From Gyrodactylus bullatarudis (Eukaryota > Platyhelminthes > Monogenea > Gyrodactylidea > Gyrodactylidae), in assembly GCA_012064415.1 (NCBI GenBank), contig SSNU01000235.1:186001-250000 (forward strand): 64,000 bases of DNA, written 5' to 3'. The position numbers and the translations under genes were made by a program. Shown here piece after piece: positions 50,048 through 64,000 of the stretch. Numbering within the stretch: position 1 is the first letter of the stretch; the number at the start of each line of letters is the position of its first letter. The notes under the pieces were generated by a model. The model saw only the letters and a list, made by a program, of their open reading frames with translations, made no database searches and was not told the DNA's origin.

Positions 50048-52230
50048 GAGGAATAGTTATTTCATAATTTTTTCTATCCCAAATATTTTTTGCATCCTGA
50101 AATACAGATTTCTATTAAGACTAAGATCAGATAATTAATGAAATGGAGAAATTGACTTTTTTTCTGATAGGAAATGAGAAAAAAAGGTTCAAATCAAAAG
50201 TTTATTTAATAATATTTGTTTTAAAATATCATGAAGATTAAAGGCGAAAATTGTAAAATGTTAGAGAGGGAGTTTTTAAATAAGAAGAATTTTAATCGGG
50301 TTCATTTTTGGAACCCTAACCCAGAATAAATGCAAGAAGTTTCAAATTGACTTTAAATAATGAGATTCTGGAATTTCCAGATAAATTCGAATTTTCGCAT
50401 CAGGATTCTGAAGAGATAAAAATACAACTACAGTTGCTTGACATTTATTCTGCTATCTGGTCTAGTTTAGAAGCTATGCTCAAAGGTATCTCTTAAATTC
50501 AGCTTATTGAGCAAAATTAAAATCCTCACATCTGCTTTTAAAAACTTCTAGAATGGTCACAGAATAGAAAATATTGTAAAAATTTCTGAGTTTAAAATAT
50601 TATGAGAATATGGGAAAACGTCTAAATTCAAGTTAAACATGAAAATTTTGAAAATTTCTTAGATTTATCTGAATCATGAAGGATCAAGTCATTGTCTTGG
50701 TGAGAATCATCCTGATTGGTCAATTCAACATAATACACATAGGAAAGGGAAATATGCCCTTTTAGAATATGACGTCAAACATAATATATGACACATATGC
50801 TCTAAAAACTTTTTAGCACTTATCCTCACAGCAATTTAGAATATCACAGTATGTGTGTTTAGATTAAAAAGTACACCTCGAATTAAAAATATGGTTTATA
50901 TGGATTTTTGAGGCCATAATTATTACGCATTTTCTGATTAAAAAACCAAAAGTTTAAACCAATTGGCAGGTTGATATGAAATGTTTGAGATCAAATTTTC
51001 AATAAGATGTGAAATGAAAGAACACCATGCCGGGCTCAATATTCTAATAAGAATCGATGAAATCCAAGCTTCATTCATCTTTAAATGCTCCAAGAAATGA
51101 ATATTCCAAATAATTCAGCAAATATTCTCGTAAAAAAAGTTATCTTATAAACACTAGAGAACTGCTCAACTCTTTAATGTATTTAACAGGATATAAAATC
51201 ATTTTAAGCATGAAAAACTAATTTAGAAATATGTGAGAAAATATAATTAGAACCAAATGTGCATTTCTCAAAGGATCATCAGTGGTCTCTCTCTGAAAAT
51301 GATAAAATTAAAGTTTGAATGAAAAATAATAATTTACAATTTACAAAGAAATAGTATAAGTTAAAGAATATAAGAGTCATGAATGGAAATAAGAATATTA
51401 TGTAAGCTGAAAAAAAACACTAAAAGCTCTTCAATAAATAACAACAAATAAATAGCTACAAATTTTTATTTTTTCTCCTCAAATATTAATTTTTCTTTCT
51501 GAAAAATCCTATCAACCAATAAAATTGAAACAGGGATTTTAACTTTTTCTCCTCTCTTCCTCCTGTATGATTCCATTTTAGAAAATATAATTCGATGCTT
51601 TACATTAGGGACATGACTTTCGAATTAAAATTGGGTTTGAAGGATAAATTGCATGGGAAATAAATTAAATATAATACTAAAATTATTAATTAATATAACT
51701 TATCGTAAAATCTTTAGTAATAAACTAGATGAGAAAATACGTTTGACTTTAACCCTAGAATGATATTTGGGGGTTCGAGAAGCCTTTTTGATTTTCAAAC
51801 TAATTTTTTATTGTTATTATTTTCTTTAGAAGGGTGAAACAACTTTCTAATCCTAACTTAACTATTTTTCTAACGAAATAAACAAGTTTTTTGGTAGTTA
51901 GCCTTATCAGCTTGAGTAAACAGTTGAAATAAGAAAAAGTTTCTTGAAAAACATTTGGGGGTCTCAAGAACCCTTTGTGTGTTTCCTTATCTTTAGCCAA
52001 TTGAAAACTCGTTTAGGAACATGAATCCTATTAGTTTTTGGTATATTTTCATTTGCAATGAATATCAGTGACATAGAACGTGAGCTGAATCTTTACTCAC
52101 GAGATCAAGAGTTACTGGGAAGTGACAACTCAGGATTATGAAAATAAACAATTATTATTATTAGGTTTTCGAAGAAATTTTTTTTTAGAAATGAAAAGTA
52201 TATTGTAAAAATTTAACTCGCAATCGAAAA

Positions 52231-52556
52231 ATGAATTCAGAAAGCGATAACTTTATTCCATTGAAAGTAACAAGAAATGAACTAAATTTCGTTAAAGAAG
52301 AGCATGGGGAATTCGTTGAGACATTGAGAGCAAAGTGTAATCACTGTTCTTGGACAAAAGAAGACGAAAGTCAAAAAACCGAATCTCAATTCTTTAGTCA
52401 TCTCGGACATAACCTCAGAGATCCTTTGATAAAAATAATTCCATGTGTGATGAAAATTCGATAGTGCCTGAAACTCAAGTTTACATTGTTGAAAAGAGAA
52501 TTTTCTCAGCCTCCACAAGTAATAAAAAATTAGTTTCTAGCATCATACATTACTGA
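52231..52556 (+). pseudogene. Possible small zinc-finger (BED-like) gene with a frame change
   Basis: The ATG frame 52231-52464 encodes 77 residues with CNHCSWTKEDE...FFSHLGH, a C2H2 spacing like BED fingers. That frame stops at 52462-52464, but a different frame (DENSIVPETQVYIVEKR...) runs on to TGA at 52554-52556, immediately followed by AATAAA (52557-52562). The join falls on the TGTGTG tract near 52443-52449, where a 2-nt slip would restore one frame. It could be a broken transposon-derived gene, a small host gene, or chance. No family confirmed. Confidence 0.35.
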
Positions 52557-53515
52557 AATAAAATAACTCTATTATTAATATTAACTTTTTGGTCAAGATA
52601 TTAGCATGATTCAATAAACAATAGCTTGAGAAAGTTACCTGTCCTATATATATACCTATATGACCCACTGGGACTTGATGGATTAAATAAGCTGTAAGAA
52701 TGATGATCCATCATCATAATGAATTTGGACTACTACACTATTGAAATATTTTGTGTGAATAAAATTGTTTGATCTTCTCACATTACCCTTCAAGATTATC
52801 CGAGCTTTCTTTTCTCTTGAATTGCAGAATTCATGTAGGAAGATAAGCTATGTATATTTCCATTATTCTTTGTAATTTTCTAAGTATATCATATAGTGAA
52901 ATCAAAGAGTAACTTGATATTTTGATCTTGTACAAAGATTCTAAGTCAACTAGCGTATAAAAAGACAAGTTTTTTGTACACTATGGCGTTGAAAGAGGAA
53001 TTTATTCAAGATGATAAATTCGTGACTTGAATTTGCATGTAACACGAGAGATTCAAAAATCACTAGAGATCCTTAAGTTTGTGACAAAATAAAAACTAAA
53101 AGATTTCATCAATTGTTGTGATAACTGTCTTGTAATAACTAAAATTATTATTAGAGTTGTATTGCCAAAAAGTGTATATATGGGTAGTGTGACTTTAATG
53201 AGTCTAGCCCTAATTACCCTAACACACTGAGAAGGTCAGTGAATTGTGTGTCAGAGGGATTGATTTTCGAAGGAAAATGTTCAAGATCCTGGCGAATTCC
53301 TATTTAACTTATACCATTTTTCAAGAATTACCACTAGGTACCCTAATTACCACTCATGATGCTTCAGGAAATGTACATTTGGTTTTTATATAACCTCTTC
53401 CGATTTTCTAAATCCAAAAATAGATCATCTTGAATAGATTCATTAATAGCAGTCTCATAATGATGTGGAAATGAACCTTATCAGAACCGAAAGTGGGCAA
53501 TAACTCTTATTAATA

Positions 53516-53650
53516 TTTTAGCTAATTGATACAAAGTTAGGAATGATTTCTACAAAGATCTCAATTTTTCACAATGAGTTCAAACGTATCAAAGATTTTT
53601 AGGAATCTAAAACATGTTGCCAACTTTTACCATTTGAAGAAAAAATAATA
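53516..53650. repeat. Left-end fragment of the foldback family
   Basis: Resembles the left arm of copy 4: TAATTGATACAAAGTTAGGA, then GATTTTTAGGAATCTAAAAC and ACTTTTACCATTTGAAGAAA. No inverted partner is visible, so this is a truncated copy. Confidence 0.5.
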
Positions 53651-56279
53651 GTCATCGATTCACTTAGCCCTTAGAATAGTTCGTTAGACTTGTTTTTATA
53701 CAATTAATAAACATTCTTTAAAAATTGGTGGTAAAATAGGAGGATAAATATTAGGGTAATATTTTTTCCCGAACAACTTTCTAGGCGATTTGCTAATTTG
53801 GACGCTGTAGTTTTTTCTTTTTTTGTTAAAAAGAAGTTCTGTATTTAAAGTAAAATTCAATATAAAATATGTAGAAAAATAAATAAAAAGTATATACGTT
53901 GTGAATCTCGTTGAAGACTATTATAATAAATACAAAATAATGAATAATAAATATCTTTGAGTTTTTGTAAATAAAAGTGTTAAATTGAATCTGAAAATTT
54001 AATTCGATAATTATTCCGGTGGCAACTCAATAATGAAGATTTGGATATAAAAGTGTTTTGGTATAGTCGATTTTAGATCTTATGTAGGTCATGATAGATT
54101 TTATTGAAAATAGATTTGTGCAATTAGATAAGTCATATTTTAAATTGAGATAGTTGTAAAAGGTTAGAAGATAATTATTAGTTCTGATGCCCATTTTCCC
54201 AAAATTCTTTAAAACGCATTGAAATTTTCATAGAACGATCAAGATATGTAAGGAAGGGATTTTATCTATTTGAATAATTCCCATCCGAAAAGTCATACAG
54301 AATGCTCAAAAACAGGAATTTTAACAATTATCGTACTGACATTCATTCAAAATTTGTTGGTCCGTATTTACAAATTGTAATTTCAAATGAGATTTTGTAA
54401 ATCAGAACAAAATTTAAAATACCTTGGAATAGTAGTCATTTTTGATTTCATTGAAAATGTAAGATGTAATTTGTTTTCGTGATAAATGAATGTTTGAATG
54501 AGTGAGTGACCAAGTTTAGCTCATGAGTAATCAACTGTTACATTAAAAGGAGAAGTTACGATGTCTATCGAGTGTCCAACCATATATCTACAAAATAGAG
54601 ATGGGCATAAGAAAATTATTTTTCCTTTAGTACTATACATTCTAAATTCTATAGAAGAAGTGTATAACTTTATCAACAACAAAAAACAACTCTCTCTTTG
54701 CAAAAATAATACAGAATAGAACAAAGACAAATTGAAATGTATACGAATGTAAGAGAGAAGGGAATTATGGGGGAGGTGTGATAATGAATTTCTTCTCTTC
54801 TCCCTTTTATTTTATTGATTTTCCTGCTCGCCTGACGCAATGCTGTGATACAATACAATATGTATAAATCTCCCATCATAATCATTATTATTATTTTGTA
54901 TGTGTAGACATTTTATTAACTTTTTTTATATTTTTCAACAGCCTCTCTTCCCCTCCACCTTTTTTGATTATCAAGTCTCTTCATTTATTACTAATGATGA
55001 TAGTAATTTCAAGGGATTATTATCTCTTTTTTTTGAATGAAAGCAGAATAAAAATATTGCATTAGTGTGTGTGTACTGCTACACTTACTTACACTTGATT
55101 GGATTGTATAGTATACAATACTCATTCATATTATGTGTGAATCAATGAGTCATGTATAACTAGTTCTATCCCTTGTCTGTCTATCCATTTTCTCTATAAT
55201 ACAGAGAAAGAGGTACGTACACTCATCGTTCATTCTTTAAAGTAAAATTTACTTGACATAAAAAGAAGATTATTTATGCCAAGTAAATATATAGTAGAGG
55301 AGTTGTGAGAAAAGTAACAAACATTATCATAATAAAACAGACAATTTATTTTTTTCTTGAGGTATTCTCATAGACAAATGATAATGTGGTAGATTGTATA
55401 GCATGGTATATGGACACAGGTTGGGGATTAGAATGTTTCGGCATTTCTTCATTGTTGCTCATATACTTGATATATAAGCAGGGGGAAAAGATTACAAGTT
55501 GACATTATCTTTATACATAGAGAGAAAGAGAGAGAGAGCCATTCATAAATACGAAATGGGACATATCAAAAGAGTCAGTTTACTCAATAATAATAATAAT
55601 AATAATAAGAATCATTATGAAAATTCAAATTAAATAATTCATTACTTTACATCTTTTATATAAATAAATATATATGTATAGTCTCCAATAGGATCGGATC
55701 CAGGAGAGAAGAAATGTATCCCCCTTGTTTTCTGTGATGACGAAAAGAATTCGATTATTTAAAAAGATCAATTAAAAACATTCTTGAGGGATACTCAAAA
55801 ACGAGACAGAAGTGTGATACAACAGGAAAATGTCTTTGTATAAATGCAATAATGTGATAATTTTGATTGTAAGCTAATTCGATGGCCATTATGATTATCT
55901 AGTTGCATTGGCAGGGGTATGCATGTGTGTGTTTGTTTATGCATGGCAGAAGGTGGGGAAAATGTTTGACCTTTCTAAAAACAGTAGAGCAATATTTCAA
56001 GTCTCACTCAGTTCTTGGTTGGGTTCTCTCTTGTGGGGATATTTCTCAAGTTGTACTTAGGAGAGTAGAAGGGATTTCACATTCGTACATATTGGGGAGT
56101 ATGTGGTCGCAGGAAAGGGATGAGGAGGAGAATAAAGAAAAATTAATAATTCTGAAATTACAATAATATTTTTAATAATATATAATATAATATGTATAAA
56201 AAGAAAGTAATAAATACAATTTTTGTGGAAGATTAGTAAAAATTCGGTTGCAAGTGCATCATATTTATGCAAATTATCT

Positions 56280-59611
<3,332 letters not shown>

Positions 59612-59806
59612 CCAGAAACCAAAGATACCCGGTCAAAAAGAAGTTTTGATTTTACCGCTGAAAGGAATCAGACACAAACAAACTTACAAATTTTTTTCCA
59701 TAAATAAAATCGTTATAATCAATTCGTCACTACAAATTGTTGTGTCAATTTGACTGTAAAATCTATTAAGATATCATTTCTTGTTCAAACTTATAATTAA
59801 TCAGAA
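59612..59806. promoter_or_regulatory. Shared promoter of Groucho and the Cwc21-like gene
   Basis: 195 bases between divergent start codons. No TATA box or known site that I can defend. Confidence 0.6.
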
Positions 59807-62129
59807 ATGTATAATGGAATTGGACTACCAACTCCTCGAGGTACAGGCACAAATGGATATGTTCAAAGAAATTTAGCGTTTATTCCAAACAATAAGGAAA
59901 AGATAAAATACAAAACAGAAGATGATTTAATGTATGCAGATTCTATCGCATTTCGCGAACCTAATAAAGAAATACTACTTCACGAGAAGAAAAGACAAAT
60001 TGAAATCAAATGTATAGAGCTTGAAGAAGAAATGAAAGAAAGAGGGTTAGTTCAATTAGAAATTTTATTAAAATTTCTTTATATTGAGCTTAGATTCAAA
60101 GTCTCTGAATTCTTGACATCTAATTGAAAATTCATTTCTTTCATACTCTTAACAAGAACTTTTTTTGGTGTTCTTTTAAGGCTCATTTTCGGTTTCACTC
60201 TGATTATTCAACTACTAATTACTACTTGATAGCGTCTTTAGGCATGAACTTTATTATGTTTGACAATATATCAATTTCTAGATCTTCCCTATTCATCAGT
60301 TTACATGGGAAATTACCCGACTAATATTAATCTCGTGTTAAATAATCACTTTTGAATTAATATAATTTTATCAGCCCTGCAATCCTATATTAATAGATGA
60401 TATTCACCTACTCATTTGTGCATAATAAAAGGAGAGATGTTTGGCAGACCCCTGAGCAAGGTCGGTATGCAAACATGGGAGAAATCTCTTCCAAGGCAAA
60501 TTTTTTTCTATATCTCAGAATTAAATGATCTGTTTTTTTCCAGCTATAAGGACTCTGAAATCGTCATGCGGGTAAACAAATATAGGAATAAATTGTTGAA
60601 AAATGTCAAATTGGACGAACCATCAAATAACAAATTTCATGAACTTTTCCAAAAGAACAATTCTCTTGATTCATCATTTGATCATCAGCGTCTTCTGCCT
60701 AAAGGAACTCATGAGACTGCTGCTGTAAATGTTTTGAAAAATTCTGTGTTTAAAGATGCCCTTGGCATTAATGAAGGCTTCAAGGACGGTACTTCCATGG
60801 CTCAACTACAGGTATGATTATCTAATTTTTTCTCCAAAGTTTATACTTATACCAAGACTAAAATTAAATCAATATATACTAGATGTATTAAATGATGTAA
60901 TTTAATCTGTATAAGATCAATCTTTATTGGAATATTTATAGGCGTATTATTTTTCCTGACCCTTTAGATATAAAGCTAAAAAAGGAAATGTTATGTTTGA
61001 TTCTCTCACAGAATTACTTAGAATGTGATTGATAAAAACTATTTACTGAGACGAAATTTTATGAAAACGTTTTCCTTCACATAAACTCATCAGTTTATGA
61101 TTTATATTGAATTTTCCATCTACTGATGAAAAGTTTAAAAAATGAATAGAAATAAATTTTTACGAACTCTCAGTCAAAAACAGATGTCTTTTAAATTTCC
61201 TTCAATCTGATTAAAAAATAATTAGATATTGAAGAATTAAGGTAAAAATGGGGTAAAAATTTCGCCCAATTTTCAAGAGACTCGATTTCATACATAAAAA
61301 ATATACCTATCCAGCTACTATGGACACGATTCTTATCATCTCTGGACATTGACAAGTTTAATAATTTCGATCAAAAAGCACAATAAATTTAGGAAATTTT
61401 TTCTGGAAAATAGTTCCATCATAGCAAACTTGGATAGTAATATGAAAAATTTATTAGAAATATTTCTTTCTAGGTGCTAATATATCCCATAGGTTCGTCT
61501 TATTTAGAACGAAATACTTCTTGTAAACCTTTGTAAGTATAGGGGCTGCAATATTCATTAATAAAAAAATAATAGAGGGCATATATGACCATTGGTATCG
61601 AAAGGGTTGAGCCTTTTTTTCTGTTACCGGAGATTAGAATCCAAGTTATTTCGAATTTACAAGTTGACCTGATTACTAACCTACCTCACTAGGTTGAAAT
61701 ATAAAATTTCGTTATAATTTCATTATTTATTCAAACCAGGAAAAGCGTAAACTTGAAGAGACAAAGAAACTGGTGGAATTGCAAAAGAAACTCACCACTG
61801 TAGACAGTTCTAGTGACGAGAACGAAGAGAAAAAGAAAAAGACAGAAAAAAAGAAATCTAAAAAAATGAAAAAGAAGAAAGCCCAATCATCTTCGTCATC
61901 ATCCTCATCGTCCTCTTCAAGTAGCAGCAGTTCATCTTCTAGTTCCAGTAGTGATTCTAGCTCATCATCCAGTTCTTCGTCAACATCGTCTAGTTCCTCG
62001 TCATCATCATCGTCCAGTTCCTCTGAGGAGGACGAGCCAAAGTCAAAGAGATCAAAAAAATTAACAAAACAGCGTGACAATGGAAAGGGAAAAAAGGATG
62101 ATTTTGCCAAAAAGAAGAAAAAGAGATAA
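59807..62129 (+). CDS. SRRM2: SRRM2/Cwc21-type spliceosome protein
   Basis: Cwc21/SRRM2 binds the spliceosome core near Prp8 at activation. Exons: 59807-60045, 60544-60811 and 61740-62129 (TAA), 298 residues. The start MYNGIGLPTPRGTGTNGYVQ is the near-invariant SRRM2/Cwc21 N-terminus. It continues with PNKEILLHEKKRQIEIKC and ELEEEMKERGYKDSEIVM, the cwf21 domain. The C-terminus has a Lys-rich coiled segment and then an almost pure Ser tract (~residues 220-266), written with mixed TCN and AGY codons, and a Lys-rich end. There are no long RS repeats as in mammalian SRRM2 (~2700 residues), so it looks like a short Cwc21-type form. AATAAA lies at 62244-62249. Confidence 0.92.
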
Positions 62130-63084
62130 TGAATTATAATTCATCTTTCCTGATTAGAAAATTAACAAGGGAAATTGTGTATCCTACCAAAATGAATGCT
62201 ATCATTCATCATCATTGCATTCTGTATTTTTATGATACTATTCAATAAATATTATTCATACAAACAGATAAACATTTTATAGACAGTTTCTTTCTTGAAA
62301 AATAAAACTGCCCAATGGGTTGAAAAGACAACCTAAATTTTGCAAAGAATTGACAAAATTTTGTGTTTAACCTGTGTTCTCCTTTGGATGATATTGAAAA
62401 ATAATTTTTCCGTAGGTCTACTTGTAAGCGACAAACCAAAATCAGAATGACAAATTGATAGTTTTATTTAAAACCTAAATTTAATTCCATTCCTTAATGG
62501 TGTATAGAACATAATGTCTTAACCCAATGCTTGATTGAGACATGATCGGTGGGAACATTTCAAATTTCTTAATTTTCATTTCGTCATTATTTTTCTCACC
62601 AAAGGTCCTGTATTCTTCTTGTTTAAATTATTCCATAATCTATGAAATAAAAAAAGGATCAAATAATCATGAACCAAAAGTATCTCAAGAATAAAAAAGT
62701 TTAATTGTAAGTGATTAGACCGATTTCTGCTGTTGAATAGTTAAAATGGGGTAATGGTGTAGAATAGCTCCTAAAAATTTTTCTGCCCAAAATTTTTTTA
62801 AGTTAAAATTTTTCATGTCTACCCCCAAAAAAACACAGGCCCCCTTTTTTCTTTGTTTGGGGTTGTAATGTAACACAATGTATTAAATTATTTATCCCTC
62901 ATTATTATGAAAGGTTTCTTTTTGATGAATATCAGTATCCGAATAAAATTTTTGAATTTCTGCTCTAACCAAAATAATCTCTGAAAATCAAGCTTTCTAA
63001 TGGTACAATTCAATTTTTCCTATGATACATAATAACGTTTTAATGAAGACATAAATTCATAAAATATTTTATCATTATATAGTA
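62130..63084. other. Intergenic region before the transposase
   Basis: 3' UTR of the Cwc21-like gene and AT-rich sequence. I see no inverted terminal repeat for the neighbouring transposase on this side, though one would be expected if the element were intact. Confidence 0.5.
62244..62249 (+). terminator. Poly(A) signal of the Cwc21-like gene
   Basis: AATAAA about 115 bases past the stop codon, in sequence without other features. Confidence 0.5.
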
Positions 63085-64000
63085 CTAAATAACATTAAAA
63101 TATTTACAAGCTTCTAGTAAATCGTTCCATCTTTGATTAATACTTGTAAATTTGTTATTATGATTCGAAACAAATTCACGCATTTTTTTGTACGCATTTT
63201 CTGGCGTTGAAGACTTATGAATTGTTTCTCTTAATGACCTCCATAGACGTTCTATATTATTCGTATGAATATCTGGATTATTCGGTCTAACAAATCCACG
63301 TCTATGATTCACGGTCTGGTGGTCATACCCAAGCAAATTTAAGCCACGATAACCTCTCCATTCATCCGTTATTACTCTGCACCTGGCAACATTTCTGACT
63401 ACGAAAGCGTGGAGATTTCTTTTCGTCCTTCTTCGTATCATCCCTAGTCTTATCTCTTTTGAACCTCTACAGATTGCACCAACTATCCAGAAACGTTGGT
63501 TGCGAAGATATCGACCGCGATTATATTTTCGTCGGAATAAATGCATTTCATCGATTTCAACCGTTTCATAATTATTCCCTATTGTTCCTGTTGTAGGATT
63601 TTGTCTTTCGATGCATGATGAGAACTTCTTGTTAAAATTAATAATAGATTTCTTAGAAATACCAAGTGCCTCTTCTGTGGTGATTATCTTCGATTTCATG
63701 CAATAGAAATACATCAAATCGAGAATATTTTTCACTGACAATTTGGATTCTGAAAGTAAAATTGCAAGTTAAAATACAATTTAACAATGAGAATAATATT
63801 AACTAACTTTCGAAGATTGTTCCGGTCAAAATTGACATCCTCTTTCCACAGGTGTAATCGATACACCTCAGGTCGAGATGTCCATTGTAAAATGCTGGTC
63901 TCAGAATAGCTCCACATTCACAGTCTCTAACGTCATAATTGATGAGATCATTTTCAATCGCGAAATTTATTGCCTCTTCATTATTCAAGCAGATAATGTT
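63085..64000 (-). CDS. ISXO2-like (Merlin-type) transposase, 5' end outside window
   Basis: DDE transposase related to IS1595/IS1016 and eukaryotic Merlin elements. Two exons are visible: from the window edge to 63808, and 63749-63085 (TAA), joined across a 58-nt GT-AG intron with matching phase. The first exon encodes a zinc-ribbon-like start (CECGAILRPAF...CIDYTC) and SILTGTIFE. The second has the first catalytic Asp in ETVEIDEMHLFRRKYNRGR, the second in VITDEWRGY, and the last acidic residue in HTNNIERLWRSLRE. The frame has no breaks. No ATG is seen at the 5' edge, so the start lies beyond 64000. It could be an active element or a domesticated gene. Confidence 0.9.

Larger units (their letters stand above)
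46613..56279. other. 9.7-kb intergenic region
   Basis: The longest stretch without a recognised host gene. It holds a TTAA-type element (46915-47458), a long palindrome (48273-48986), a 203-bp hairpin element (49845-50047), one possible small zinc-finger gene (52231-52556), a foldback fragment (53516-53650) and short simple repeats: a GA tract near 55518-55540 and an AAT tract near 55587-55612. The part nearest 56279 is probably the Groucho 3' UTR. The rest is AT-rich with nothing I can name. Confidence 0.6.

Noticed and set aside
55518..55612. GA and AAT simple repeats as a regulatory element
   Set aside because: Ordinary microsatellite-like tracts; nothing else supports a function.
55903..56166. 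87-codon frame downstream of Groucho
   Set aside because: Begins in the probable Groucho 3' UTR region on the opposite strand; no homology seen.
61727..62110. Acidic/Phe-rich antisense frame opposite the Ser tract
   Set aside because: It is the complement of the Cwc21-like Ser and Lys codons, not a gene.

Overview
This is a piece of an AT-rich animal nuclear genome. The genes are split by GT-AG introns, and the identifiable proteins are animal or general eukaryotic ones: afadin/canoe, extended synaptotagmin, Tip60, MEA1, ATG7, a NEK kinase, RbBP5, Groucho/TLE and an SRRM2/Cwc21-type spliceosome protein. The phylum cannot be fixed from this window. Many introns are only 23 to 38 nt long. From general knowledge, introns that short are known in animals mainly from dicyemid 'mesozoans', but other introns here are 1 to 4.5 kb and full of transposons, so I leave the lineage open.

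Layout. 1-10896 (+): 3' part of an afadin/canoe-like gene, made of many small exons. 13405-22428 (-): complete extended synaptotagmin. 22508-24023 (+): Tip60/KAT5, starting 79 bp from the E-Syt start codon. 24173-24667 (-): MEA1. 24827-31434 (+): ATG7. 32579-41123 (-): NEK1/5-like kinase; its last intron holds an intact-looking MULE transposon (9-bp target duplication) inside a dead Tc1 element, and another intron holds a piggyBac relic. 41237-46612 (+): RbBP5. 46613-56279: long intergenic region with palindromic elements and one possible small zinc-finger gene. 56280-59611 (-): Groucho/TLE. 59807-62129 (+): SRRM2/Cwc21-like. 63085-64000 (-): ISXO2-like (Merlin-type) transposase running off the window.

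The genes serve mainly chromatin and transcription (Tip60, RbBP5, Groucho), splicing (Cwc21/SRRM2), autophagy (ATG7), membrane contacts and junctions (E-Syt, afadin) and the cell cycle or cilium (NEK). They do not form one pathway. Three features stand out. First, at least ten introns are 38 nt or shorter, the shortest 23 nt, and each is confirmed by protein alignment. Second, eight of the nine identified host genes form four head-to-head pairs with only 79 to 195 bp between start codons. Third, a foldback (long inverted repeat) element family with a shared terminus occurs at ten or more sites. I saw no virus, CRISPR array or rRNA. I could not reliably recognise any tRNA.
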